Position numbers and translations under genes: made by a program
Shown here: in pieces, positions 51,821 through 63,585 of the stretch
How positions within the stretch are numbered: position 1 is the first letter of the stretch
Layout: each line of letters starts with the position of its first letter
Assembly: GCF_954871325.1 (NCBI RefSeq)
Contig: NC_088775.1
Coordinates: forward strand, 9,525,561 to 9,589,560
Source of the DNA: Gordionus sp. m RMFG-2023
Lineage: Eukaryota > Nematomorpha > Gordioida > Chordodea > Parachordodidae
Direction: 5' to 3'
Length of the DNA: 64,000 nt
The notes under the pieces: generated by a model
The model's database searches: none
What the model saw: only the letters and a program-made list of their open reading frames with translations
What the model was told of the DNA's origin: nothing

Positions 51821-52299
51821 ATTCTTTTTTTTTTAAACCATTTTTAATTAAAATTTAAAAACAAAATGGGAAATATAATATATTTATATGTAATAATTTT
51901 GTATTACACTAATAACAAGAATATAGAGATTAACAATTGAAATTTCATCATATTTATCTGAGGAAATAAGACTTGAAATGTTATCATTATCACAATAATC
52001 TATTTTAGATATAAATATGAAATCTGATTTACTAATGAAAAATAAATAAGTGATATAAAATTTACAGGTACCAGTCTAAACAATGATTTTCAATATATAA
52101 TTTAATATAAGGTTGGATTAAATCAAAAATTTCTTTAGACCCATCATATATAATTATCTCCCCGTATAATTTCATTCAGAATTCTAGTGTTAAAAGAAAA
52201 TCGAATTTTTTTAAAATTACTATTCAAATCTCTTATCTAGCCCGTTGGTCATAGACCTGCCCAATGTGAGCGAATGTGGGTTATATGTAGGCCCTATCT

Positions 52300-55190
52300 A
52301 ATCGACTGTATATGTTGTATTCCATATTAAATCAACCAAAAGAGTCGATTCTCAACCCGACCCCCCTTCGATTTTTTTAAAAATTTACATGTTGGTAGTA
52401 TATATATATATACACTAACTGATAAAAATGTAAAATTTTACTTTTCAAATCGCCTTACTTCATGAGATATGGTCATCTTTAGAAAGGCAGAAAATCCAAA
52501 ATACACTATATTTAATTATAAATATCTAAAAAAGTAATTAAGCTAAAAACATGATTTTAATTTTATTAAATAGTTTTAAAATAGCTCTTTATTGTCATAT
52601 AAAATTTACTTTATTGAAAAAAAGTCTATTACCAAAAACCGAAAATAGAAAACCGCAAATGGCTATAAAATAAAAATTGCTCTTTTTTTTCTTTTAATTT
52701 TTTTTTACAGATAGACATTATACTTCTTAATATTTGTACAAAATCCTAGATTGGGACGAGTACTGGAACAAAAGTTATGGCTTAAATCCTATATTATACT
52801 AAATGTATAGTAATTTACGAAACAAATAAAATAAAATTCGTTTGAGATCGAGTCGGATATATTTTTTTATAAATCTTTCTGGCCGTGTTAGAAAAATTAG
52901 GCCTTATGCAGATCACTAATAGACATTGTGTCATATTTAGCACATAGGTTTAGCTATTTTATTTTAGAAGGAAAATAATTGTAAAAATATTTATAACTTT
53001 ATTTAGCTAATTAATGGGAAATTAAAATAAACATATTCATATCATACATTAAATCTAATGAATTAGAATAAAATTTGACTTTCATTTTTCCTTCCATTGG
53101 AATAAATGAATGATATTTTTGTGTCTATGGAATTCTTTTGGCCATTAAAAATCTATTTCAAGATTGATTTCCATTCTTAAATATTCTACGTTGCTAACAA
53201 ATATATAATTAAATCCGGGATATTGATTCTCGCATAATTATATAAGTCAATAGGAGTTATTATATGATTTTCATGAAGACGTTGCAGGTTTGCTCTAGCC
53301 GCCAACCTCTTAGTAATTCCCCCTAAACTATCGCAAGAAGTTTTGCTATGTGCAGTTGCAAAAAAATGCCATTCTGCCTTGATCTCAAAATCATTATAAT
53401 GGTTGTAGAGGTTTACAAAGTTTTTATTGTTTTTATACTGGGTAACTAACAGCTTCATCAGAAAAATAAAATATTATTGAATCTTTCTTTCAAGAATAGA
53501 ATTGATTTTATTTGAATGAAAGGAACAAGTATTGTGTTTGAGACAATCTGATATAATCACGTAAATGTTTTATGATATCGCCTTCGCTGTAATAAAGCAT
53601 AAATGGATGAAGTTTTGCATGATTATTAGTCGAATAGAAACCTTGAGCGGATCTTGAACTACAAAAGAAAAGCGTAGTTCTCTGCAAAATCGAATATTAT
53701 TAGATATTTCCCATCCTTTCAAATTCGATTTTAATGACTTAATAAATAAAGATTTTTGAAATAAATGCATGAGGAATTAAAATATTTAATTTTTAATCAA
53801 ATACTGCACAAATTCGTTGGCGGACTTTGTTAAAGTTTCGAGTGTAGTACGGTCAGCTGCCAACCATTGTTTAAATTTTATATAATCTATGGCATTATTA
53901 TCAAACAATAAGTGTAGTCTTTCTTTAAGTTCCAAAGTGTCGGGACACATTTGGAATTTCCTTAATTAACAGCAAGGCTGGGGTGGATTACATAGACTTT
54001 GTGCAATGTAGTGTTTATAATCTTTTAAGATCCTAAGGTACTGAATGACATTTTATTCGAAATGGGTTGCAGCACTTTACAGGAATTGTAGACATTTAAA
54101 ATATTATATTTTTTAATAATAAATATATTTAATTTCTTAGAAAAATGGCTATGTAAAATTAATCAATAAAAATGACGGTGGTTGGAATTAATTTTGAATA
54201 TTGACTTTATGCCAAATATAATTATTTAATTGTTAATTATAAGTAGATTAAAATAATCTTTAAAATGAAAATATATTTCTGACAATCACATAATAATTAA
54301 TTATCTGGCAATGAAAAATAAACTTCATCATTCACTCACAGAGTTGCCAGGTCAAAAAATCTCTAGAAGAAATTTGGGACGAATATAATCTTTAGGTTGG
54401 AGTGAAGAGATTATTGAGCTCACTTTTTATTATCATAGTTGTTACTTTATTACTTTTTATAAAATCTTATTTTTTATTCCTTATAATGTCTCCGAATTAA
54501 GGCGTTTTGCGTTATATTTAAAATAATACAATACAATTTGGTAAATGTTGTTTTGAGTTTTTTAACATTTAAAAAATGCAAAATAATAAGATTTTTTAGG
54601 ATTTTAGTTTTAATGCTATTATTCACATATATTGCCTACTTTTTTAAAAAAATAATTACTTTATATTTGGTATAATATAGGATTTAAGCCATACTACTTA
54701 TATTTAAAGTGTAATAACTATTGACCCAGTATTTTTCCCAATCTTGAATTTTGTAAAAATATTAAGAAGTATAATGTCTATCTGTAAAAAAATTTAAAAG
54801 AAAAAAAAAGAGCAATTTTTATTTTATAGCTATTTCCGGTTTCTATTTCCGGTTTTTGGTAATATACTTTTTTTTTAATAAAATAAATTTTATGTCATAT
54901 TAAAGAGCTATTTTAGAGCTATTTAATAAAATTTAAATTATGTCTTTATCTTAATTACTTATTGAGATATTTAAAATTATAGTGTATTTTGGAATTTTGA
55001 CATTTCTAAAGATGGCCATATCTCATGAAGTAAGGTGAGTTGAGAATTAAAATTTTAAATTTTTACTAGTTAGTGTATATACTACCATCATACAAATTTT
55101 TAAAAAAATCTAAGGGGGTTGGGTTGAAACTTCAGTTGATTTGATATGGAATACCAACATATACATTTGGTCGATCTCGATATAGAGGAT
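52300..55190 (-). mobile_element. DNA transposon with about 0.5 kb terminal inverted repeats
   Basis: The sequence at 52310-52812 matches the reverse complement of 54650-55180 over long stretches, for example GGCTTAAATCCTATATTATA, TTACTTCATGAGATATGG and TTCCATAT-AAATCAAC. Between the arms lies a minus-strand transposase-like gene (53186-53960). The arms differ by many substitutions, so the copy is old. Solo relatives of the arm occur at 59160-59380 and 4045-4140. I cannot name the superfamily. Confidence 0.75.
53186..53960 (-). pseudogene. Transposase-like gene with the HFFATxHxKxxCDxxGG motif, broken
   Basis: In N-to-C order: LELKERLHLLFDNNAIDYIKFKQW (53950-53860; note this is quoted in part), then CRELRFSFVVQDPLK (about 53680), then YKNNKNFVNLYNHY...AEWHFFATAHSKTSCDSLGG followed by ITKRLAARANLQR (53440-53270). 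I recall the same blocks in large families of uncharacterised multi-copy proteins in Hydra and insects, where an acidic S-D-G-A-x-x-Q-Y-K-N precedes them. Frame changes separate the blocks. Position inside long inverted repeats supports a transposase role, which is inference. Confidence 0.6.
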
Positions 55191-57410
55191 ATGTTACACA
55201 TGTAAATTAATAGCATAACAGTATTTATATTTATAGATATTACGCAAGAAACAATTTTTTTTATTTCCATAGGCATATTAATATTATGCATATAATCAAG
55301 TCTGCCAATCAATATTTAAAAATACGAATCGAAGTGAGGCTAAATTAAACTTAACCCCCACCCATCTCTAATGTGTACAATTATCATTATTAAACATAGT
55401 GTAAGTTTAATTCATTTTTTAATTTTGATAAGTAATATATTTTTTATTATAAATAAAAATAAATATTGATATGACATTTAATTATCTTTTATAAATGTAA
55501 ATGGAAATATATATAAATCAATAATAAATGCATTTATGTATGCTGTCTATTATTGTTCTCCTTTTGTTCAAATTTTATTCCGGTAGTCACGGGAGGCCCG
55601 GGGTGGGCAGGAATCCTAGTTAGCAGCCCCCATTTTAGACCTCATAAATGTCCCCCAAACATTTGTTGTTGTATTTCAATTCCGTATTAACAATTAAATC
55701 TAAATGAAAAAGTAAATTCATAGAAAAATTTTATTTATTAAAATTTTGTTTGGCCAAATTAATTGGATAAACAGAAAAATATTTATAAAAATTTTGTTAT
55801 AAAGGTCACATTCACTCAATAACCATTAAATGAAAAAACAACAAATATTATCATACTTTTTTATTTCTCGTGAAAAAAGACACTGGAATTTTTGAATTCG
55901 TCAGTTCCCGTAATGATTCTTCTCAACCTCTTCTTGAACATGGTAAGCCAGTGAATGTTTAGATTAATTATAGATATTAAAAACTACTTCCTGCTTATCA
56001 TGTGATAGTACCAAAATAAATTAAAGTAATACATGTCAACTATTAATATAATATTTTAAAGATATTGAAAAAGGACGACTAGTCTAACATGTAGAGACGA
56101 ATACTTTTATCAAAAACCTAAGTGAAGTTAGGATATTAAAAATGATAAATTGCTTTTTACTTATCACGAGATCATACTTAAACGTTAATTATTGATCAAT
56201 ACACAAATATTAAAATAATATATAAAAAAATTAAAGAATATGAAGATTTCGATAGAGGACGAACATTTTAAATGAAGACTATGAATATTAACTAATTTTC
56301 CTAGTGAAGTATAACTATGCCACTCTCAGGAACAGGGAGATACTCAGGGTGACATCTTAGATGCTGATTACTTATTTTCATTCATAATATTTGAGTATTG
56401 CGTAATTTATTGAATATTTTCATATTCGACGAAAAAATTTTTTTTAGTGGCATATATGAATGATCAATAATTATCTTTTAATTCATTTATGTTATAAGCT
56501 AAAATTAAAAGCGTCACACATATCATATTATAGTAATATTTTGTATATTAATATTTAACCCTATAAATTTTCAGTAAAAATAATAATAAATTTCTGAATT
56601 CCTAACACCCTAACTGGAAATTCCTGACTAAGCGCCTGCGGGCGGGATTTACAAGAAATGTCGAACTTATCATTGCACCTTAAGAGGTCTGATGCTCCTA
56701 ATAACTAGTATAGGTTTTTAAAATTTTTCTAAATCGAATAAAAAAATTTACCCTGCTCATTTTTTTCCAATCACCACTTATTTTTTATAGCTCTATTAAA
56801 GTTGTTTTACCATTTAATTTTCTTATGCATCCTATTTTATTACCATATGTTACATAATATTATTTTATTTTTATTAGGTGCCATCAACGAATTAAAGATA
56901 ACTTGGGCTTCGTCCCTATGACTTCAGTCGAGGGGGGGGGGAGTAGGGTCTGGGAATTACAAATGGTCATGAATCACAAATATTAATGAATAACAAATAA
57001 CGATGGATCACAAATCGTGAGGAATCAGATTTATAAAAAAGAAAACATTTATGTAACTGAGGAGGCAAATTTAAAAAATATTATATAATGTATCGTATCG
57101 TCATAGAATGAATGGGTGTATAGTAGAAATGTTTATTTTATCCTAAAATAAAGAAGAAAAATTGGAAATAAAAAATTATACATATATTTTACTAACATAG
57201 TGCCAAATAATAGGTATATCACTTAGATTGTTCAGGAGAGCACTTGCTATCAGTTACTTTTACTTTGTTTAACGCTTGTCCCTGATCTTTATTAATTGTT
57301 ATGATAAAAGCAGGTCTAATGATAATTTGCCATGTTCAAAAAGAAACGAAAATGGTAAGCCCAAATCTTTGGGAATCAAACTTATTCTACTAATGAAAAC
57401 TCTAGTGTCG
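55191..57410. other. Gene-free region with MITE fragments and a G tract
   Basis: GC islands near 55585-55620 (GGGAGGCCCGGGGTGGGC) and 56630-56650 (GCGCCTGCGGGCGGG), plus a G run near 56931, look like old transposon ends. I see no host exon. Confidence 0.4.
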
Positions 57411-57718
57411 AGGAAGGGAGGAAATTAAAAGGAGAGGAAAAGGGTAATGGGGGAAAAGTTAAGAAGGAAAAAGGAAAGGAGGAAAAGAATCGGAAATGAA
57501 GAAAAGGAAAAGCAGAATAAGGGAAGGAAATTGTAAGAAAAGGGGGAAAAGGAAAATTGAAAAAAGGGAAAGGAGATGGAAAAGGATATAAAATAGAGGA
57601 ATTGTAAATGAAGAAAGAGAGAAGTAAAAGGAAAGGAAAATGGAAAAGAAAAGTAAAGAAAAGAAAAGGGAAATGGGAAGTATGAAAAGAAACAAGGAAA
57701 AGTGAAAAATAAAAAAGG
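57411..57718 (+). repeat. Long polypurine tract (about 300 bp)
   Basis: The plus strand is almost all A and G with only scattered T, in GGAAAAGG-like irregular units. The minus frame at 57725-57459 (Phe/Leu/Ser repeats) is a by-product of this composition. Confidence 0.85.
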
Positions 57719-59159
57719 CTAACAATTCATTTTCTCGTCAACAGATAAAAGAATATGACACGAAAAAATTAATATTATCCAAAATTCATAATTCTCTTTT
57801 ACACCTTGAACCTCGTGATTCTTCAGGTATGAATACTTAACGGCTAGATGGACACACTTTAACTCTCTGAGACGTGAGGAAACACATTTATATGCACATA
57901 TATTTTTGCTCTCTCCAATCATAAATCGTTGAAAAATGGAATATGGTTTTAAAAAACTGCTAATTAGGAAAAGAGGTAAAAACCCTAACCAAACTCACAG
58001 CCAAAAGAGTTCTAAAACATCTACTTTGAGGGCCTTCTGGATAAAACAAAAAAATAAGTTTTGAATTCTTACGTTACAATTTTAAATTATTAGAGGATGA
58101 CTATTATTAATTTTATATATTTTCTTTATGGGCCTATATTTTATTTATATATTATATTAAATATTTATATTATCGTAATTTTTTTCCTATTTTTAAAATA
58201 AAAATTGATTAAATTAATGTTATGTTGTTTGCGTATTTTGTGCTTTCATGTTTTCGTTTCTATTCTAAAAACAACGGCGAATTCCCTCAGAAGAAAATAT
58301 AAGCTACTAAATTATTCTATGAACTAATATCGATATCAAATTTTTTCCATAGCAATATATTTATCTGCCATTATAAAATTTTCCACCAAATCATTTGAAA
58401 CCTTTTAACCTGAAACTAATGTATAATATTTTAAATAATATTAAATCGATTTGATTGAAACTGAGGAGTCAAAGCTGAACTTTATAAATTTAATATTTTT
58501 CTACGCAGCAGGCAAGTCCATCGTTCCAACATTAATATAAGGTCAGTCGAGGAATACTATAAAATAAATCTCCTTATCTCACTCTAACTCAAATGAATGA
58601 AAGGTTCTTGATTAATCAGATAGCATTTACAACTCTGAAAATATTATTACAACAGAATCCTTCCAAGTCGATTTTAGATCTTTATAGAGAAAAAAATTAA
58701 ATATTTAGCAGATTTTAATAGTGATCATGTTTACAAGGAAGTACATTTCTTAGGCCTTCACAGCTTATATGTTTATCCAATGTGTGTAGAAACGAAGTAA
58801 ATATATTACACAAATTAACAAAGCCCTCCCACCTTGTCAATCTTTTATTTGAATACATAAATATTTAAAGATTTTTGGAATAAATATTTTACAATTAATG
58901 ATTTATCAAATATTTATTACGAATTTTTACATTGACTGATAATTAAAATGCCACATCTCCTAAATCTGAGCTCGAAATTTTGCACATTTATTAATTAGTC
59001 CTGTATCTTTTTTTAAAAAAAAATTTGAGAGGAAAAAAATGCCGTTAATTTTATGATTGTTCGGTTTATCCGGTTTGGACATATTTTCAACATTATATAA
59101 CTTTAAAGGCCTACCATTAGGCTATATAAAGAGATTCAAATAACGCTTCTAGCTTAATT
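57719..59159. other. Gene-free AT-rich spacer
   Basis: No exon, RNA gene or clear repeat is recognised. Confidence 0.4.
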
Positions 59160-59380
59160 ACATCCAAAATAAGCATGAGTATTGCCTAAAATGTCCCATT
59201 TTTCGACTTCTAGATGCCCGTATCTCAGCCGTTGTATGGATTTGAGTGCTAAAATTTTAATTTATTAGTTAAAATATATGCAAACCCTAGTAAAAAAATT
59301 TTAAAAATCATAGGGGTTCAGATTAAAACTGTTGTTGTTTTTTCATGGAATTCACCATTAGACCTGCCAGTTTCTGATCG
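59160..59380. repeat. Solo arm relic of the long-TIR transposon family
   Basis: The layout matches the right arm at about 55010-55150: a TATCTCA... word, an AAAATTTTAATTTATTAGTT-like stretch, TTTAAAAATC, AGGGGTT and CATGGAAT. It ends near TTAGACCTGCCAG, as at 52250. Confidence 0.45.
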
Positions 59381-59829
59381 TTAGTGTTACTTAAAAATGA
59401 TTATGTTTAGTTCAAAGGTTCTCTTACAAAATTATCTGAATTTCAGTGTTGGTAGTATTCTATACGTGATGGATAAATTTCCATCAAATCAGATTTTTCA
59501 AATTTAAAAAGCGCTCATAATAAATTATTTATAATTGAGAGATTCCAAATTCCTATAGATTCCCTAATACTACGACATATTCGATTGTGCCTTAGTTTAT
59601 ATTATCAGTAAATTATATTTAACCTTTTTAAAAATCCTTAACACTATAGCCAAAAATCGATAGTTATTTATGCTTTTAATTATCATATACTACAATCATA
59701 ATTTAATTATATAAATAAATCATGTTCATTATTGAAGAATTTATAAGAAAACATTAAAATATGTATAAATATTATCATATTAATTTTAACAAAAATAAAA
59801 CACCGAGCTTCATTTCAAATTGAATATAA

Positions 59830-62529
59830 TTATTTTGATGGCCTGTATTGTGTAGACACTCCAGCTGATTCGATGCTAATGCTAGTCGAGCTTCCGGCGT
59901 CTGAGTCTGTTTTAAAAATCCAGTTCAGCCTTGATAAAATTTTTCTTTTCTTCGTAAATGTGTTCGTATATTTTTTGGGCCTTTTTTCCGTTATTAAAAT
60001 TGGTTGTTTTTTCGGTCGTTTTTTTGTTGTCCTTTTATTTTTTCCGACATCTGTTTTTTTAATTTTTGTCACCGCTTTTTTAGGTTTCCTTGTCATTCTT
60101 TTGGGTTTTCTCGCAATGTAAGACTTTTTGGACATTGTGCGTTTTTTGACGCGTTTTCTAGCTCGTTTGTTCCTCGTATTTATCTTTATTTTTAAAGGTT
60201 TCGAGAGTTTATGTTTCTTCTTTTTTGCTTTAGGCCTTCTTCTTATACTTGTTCTCTTTCTTTTCGGACTTTTAGCGACCTTTACAGGGCCCACTTTTTT
60301 CTTAGAAACGGGCAATCCTTTTTTTAAGGCCACTTGTGGTTTCCTATTATTTATCTTGGTATTCAGCGTGCGGGAACTCGTTTGGAAATCACTCCTCTTT
60401 TTATATTCCTGAGATTTTAGTTCCCGTAATTTTCTTTTCCGCTTGCTTTGAGTTACTATATCATTCTTTTTTCGGCTTTTTCTCGTTTTAATAGGTACGA
60501 TATTATTATCCTTGAGCAGCGACGAGGCAAATGGGTTAACTATATTCCTAGGAAGCAAATCTACCATTTTTACGGTGGAAGAACCTTCTTCTCGATTAGC
60601 ACTCCATTTAAAATCTGATCTACTACCAGTGTCGTCGATATCATTATCATGATCGATCTTAGCTATCCCAATGTGAACCTTTTTATCCGTTAAGCTTTGT
60701 GAATCAGAAATTTTTTTAATCTTTAACTTATCAGTTTCCATGTTTGAGTTTATATTATTGGAAAGGTTTATTTTCAAATCCTTTTCTCTAACATCATGTT
60801 TCATTTTTGAGTTGTCAGCGGTCAAAGTCAATGTCAAAGGATGCTCATCTTTGTTTTTTTCCTTGATTGGTTCGATTTTATAACCGGTGTTTAAAATCTT
60901 AACAGAACGGATAAGATCTACAGAGTCTTTTGGAAGATGCGTGTTCACATAGTTAACTCCTGATAAATCTTCCTCTGAGTTTTCACACTGTTTGGGAATA
61001 TATTTGCCATCGATATCTTGAACATATTGGTCCAAATTTTTGATGATGGGGTGATGTGGTTTGTTTTCCGAAATCTCATCAAACGCGATATGCTTTTGCG
61101 TTTGGACAAAAGTATCATTACTTTTTTTTGCAGCTGACTGAGTACCGCTAGTTGAAGGGTGACAAATTTGTTGATTATAAGTGCTCAAATTTATGGTTAA
61201 ATTTGGCATCTTATACGGGGAATTTGTATTGTTATCATTTATCTGAATTTTATTATCACTACATTTGATTTTGAGATCCTCATCTTTGAGAGTTTTTGTA
61301 ACCGTCGTTTCTTTTGGCACCTTAGACTCATGGAACTCATATGCAGGTACAAACGAAAATTGGTAGTTAGAACTTTCCCTCACTAATTTCTCATTTGACG
61401 GTGGTGTGTTAATAAAATTGGGAATTTCATTTTCACTTGCTTCAAAAATTGAATCCTTAAATTGTCGCGCTTTGATTTGCTCTAGTACGTCTTCCAAATT
61501 TTTAGGTTTAGCGATCGGCCCAAACGATGACTTTTGGTCCTTCATATAATCCTCGTAAGTTTCAAATATTTTTTGGTTATTGGTAGATTCCTTATCCTTA
61601 AGGTGTAAAGTTTTTAAAGTTCGTTGTAAGACGTCGTAAGCTTCTTTCGATATTTCATTATCTTTATCCTGGGTTCGTTCATTGGGAAACTTTATTTTGG
61701 AGTGCAACTGCTCAACTTCATCTTTCTTAAAAGTTGCCTGCGAATCCACTGCATTGCAAATTTTGGCATGATTTTGACGGTTATAAGTTTCACAACTATC
61801 CTTATGGTGGAGGATAGGGTAAATAAAATCGTTACCCTCATTATAATTTTCATCCACGTATGTTTGCTCGATCGTTTTCTCCTCTTTCATAATGTATTTC
61901 GATGTAGTGATAGGATAATTTTTAATTTTTTCAATGTGTTCTAAATCTTTCAGGGCTGAACTGTGAAAATACTCGTTAAGCTTGGTAACCATATCCATAT
62001 TACTCTTTATAACCTCTGACATATGAGAAACTTGAGCTTCAGGTGTATCAATATTCAAATTTATTCTGCTGTTTTCGATTAAAACTTTTAAATGCTCTAA
62101 CTCCTTTTCCACATGTCTGTTGCTTTCCTTAAATTCTGATCGAAAATCTTGCGATTGATTTAAAATGCTATCAATTGTAGCTATTATGCGAGTCGCTTGA
62201 AGTCCATTTGCAACTTTAAAATCGTCCCATCTATTTTGTAAATCCCCTAAATTATTGTTCATATTTTTTAAGAAATCCATGGTTGTAGCGTTCATTTTTA
62301 TTAATGTCTCCGCCTCTAGTGAATTTTTTCTCATTGTATTTTTGTTTTCATTGTTCTCTATCTTAGCAGCATTATTCGTCTTAATCTCCGCAACATCTTC
62401 CCTTAGACTTTTTATCCTGTCAGCTATTATTTTTATTGTCAAAACTAAATCATGAGCGTAGCTGCCATGGTTAATAAAATGATCCTGGTGTGTTAGTGAA
62501 TCGTTTATATTTACACATGATTCTTCCAT
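59830..62529 (-). CDS. Unrecognised 899-residue protein: helical N-terminus, very basic C-terminal domain
   Basis: One uninterrupted 900-codon frame in AT-rich DNA is far longer than chance allows, so this is a real gene. Residues about 20-220 look helical and coiled-coil prone (DLVLTIKIIADRIKSLRED, LEHLKVLIENSR). Residues 220-670 are hydrophilic, rich in Asn, Lys, Asp, Glu and Ser, and probably disordered. Residues about 676-866 are dominated by Lys and Arg with RRRPKAKKKKHK and many KKRPKK-like words, then a Ser-rich acidic end. No signal peptide or membrane segment. The charge pattern suggests a nuclear, DNA- or RNA-binding or chromatin role, which is only inference. The ATG directly follows TTTCCAG, so a spliced 5' leader or an upstream coding exon is likely. 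Confidence 0.8.
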   Translation of the reverse strand: MEESCVNINDSLTHQDHFINHGSYAHDLVLTIKIIADRIKSLREDVAEIKTNNAAKIENNENKNTMRKNSLEAETLIKMNATTMDFLKNMNNNLGDLQNRWDDFKVANGLQATRIIATIDSILNQSQDFRSEFKESNRHVEKELEHLKVLIENSRINLNIDTPEAQVSHMSEVIKSNMDMVTKLNEYFHSSALKDLEHIEKIKNYPITTSKYIMKEEKTIEQTYVDENYNEGNDFIYPILHHKDSCETYNRQNHAKICNAVDSQATFKKDEVEQLHSKIKFPNERTQDKDNEISKEAYDVLQRTLKTLHLKDKESTNNQKIFETYEDYMKDQKSSFGPIAKPKNLEDVLEQIKARQFKDSIFEASENEIPNFINTPPSNEKLVRESSNYQFSFVPAYEFHESKVPKETTVTKTLKDEDLKIKCSDNKIQINDNNTNSPYKMPNLTINLSTYNQQICHPSTSGTQSAAKKSNDTFVQTQKHIAFDEISENKPHHPIIKNLDQYVQDIDGKYIPKQCENSEEDLSGVNYVNTHLPKDSVDLIRSVKILNTGYKIEPIKEKNKDEHPLTLTLTADNSKMKHDVREKDLKINLSNNINSNMETDKLKIKKISDSQSLTDKKVHIGIAKIDHDNDIDDTGSRSDFKWSANREEGSSTVKMVDLLPRNIVNPFASSLLKDNNIVPIKTRKSRKKNDIVTQSKRKRKLRELKSQEYKKRSDFQTSSRTLNTKINNRKPQVALKKGLPVSKKKVGPVKVAKSPKRKRTSIRRRPKAKKKKHKLSKPLKIKINTRNKRARKRVKKRTMSKKSYIARKPKRMTRKPKKAVTKIKKTDVGKNKRTTKKRPKKQPILITEKRPKKYTNTFTKKRKILSRLNWIFKTDSDAGSSTSISIESAGVSTQYRPSK

Positions 62530-63585
62530 CTGGAAATATTAATAAATTTATGTTAATGTTTAACAAAAGGAACATATAAATTAAATAAATAATTTTTTTA
62601 AAAATATTTCTATATATCATAGCCCATTTTACCTTATAAAATATCATTTCTAACTTGTACTATGGTAGGAAAGTAGGGGATATGATGTAAGATTGGCAGC
62701 GGAGATGAAAGGGGGTGGGAGGTAGGGAATTGGAATAAAATGGAAGGATGGTAGGGAGTTTAATAAATGTGAAGAGAGCAGTAAGAGGTATCTGCTAATT
62801 TTGATCTGATAGGGATAAGGTAGTGGTAGGGCTTCGAATTGAACCTTAATTCGAAGTGAACCAGGTTAAGAGAAAATATTTTGCGGATCTGAACCTTATT
62901 CAGAACCCGTTTACAGACTCCTCATGAAACGCCAATATTTTTAGAAATGTTATGGTGTATGGTTAGAGCTGAAGCTAATTTTTTAAAATTATTCCTACCA
63001 AGAGCGTCATTTGACTCTTTATTTGGGCGGGGATAAATGATATTTAAAAAAAAAAAAATCCAAATATTTTTCAATTTCTTTTGCTTCAATTGTATTTTAA
63101 AAATTTATGATCGAGCTTGAGTCTCCAAGAGTCCCTTTAGAAGCCACTCGGTTCACGATCTTGATCTGGGTTTAAACCCGAACCAAACCTGGCACAAATA
63201 TTTCGAGGGCTCGAAGCTCTGAAAGAATCACTATAAAGCCTTCGGGTCCATTTTTAAAACGACCCGATTTCGATTTTTGTCAAAATAATATTTTGTAAGC
63301 CTAGAGTATTTGCTCTTAGATGATAGAATGGTGTGGACTTCTATTTGTTAAATCAGGCTTATATAATATTATTCTGGTTAAAATCTTAATCGGATCATGT
63401 TTAAAAATTGACCCGAACAGGGGTTTTAAACAACACTAGTTAATATTATCATTGATTTAGGGGGGGAGGGGGTATAGGAGTGTCAGCTTTACAGGTTTGA
63501 ATTAATACATTTTAAATTTAAAAGGACATATAGGTAAAGTGCAAATATAAAAAACAATTTTTTTTATAAGGAAAATTGGTTAAAA
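62530..63585. repeat. Intergenic region with repeat copies
   Basis: About 62690-62760 is purine-rich. About 63100-63440 holds GGCTCGAAGC-like islands and a family A MITE (AATAATATTTTGTAAGCCT and its inverted partner near 63370), ending near AACAACACTAG. No host exon is seen. Confidence 0.5.

Noticed and set aside
57459-57725. Phe/Ser/Leu-rich membrane-like protein
   Set aside because: It is a translation of the complement of the polypurine tract.
59873-60412. Plus-strand Phe-rich frames
   Set aside because: They are antisense shadows of the Lys/Arg-rich tail of the 899-residue protein.
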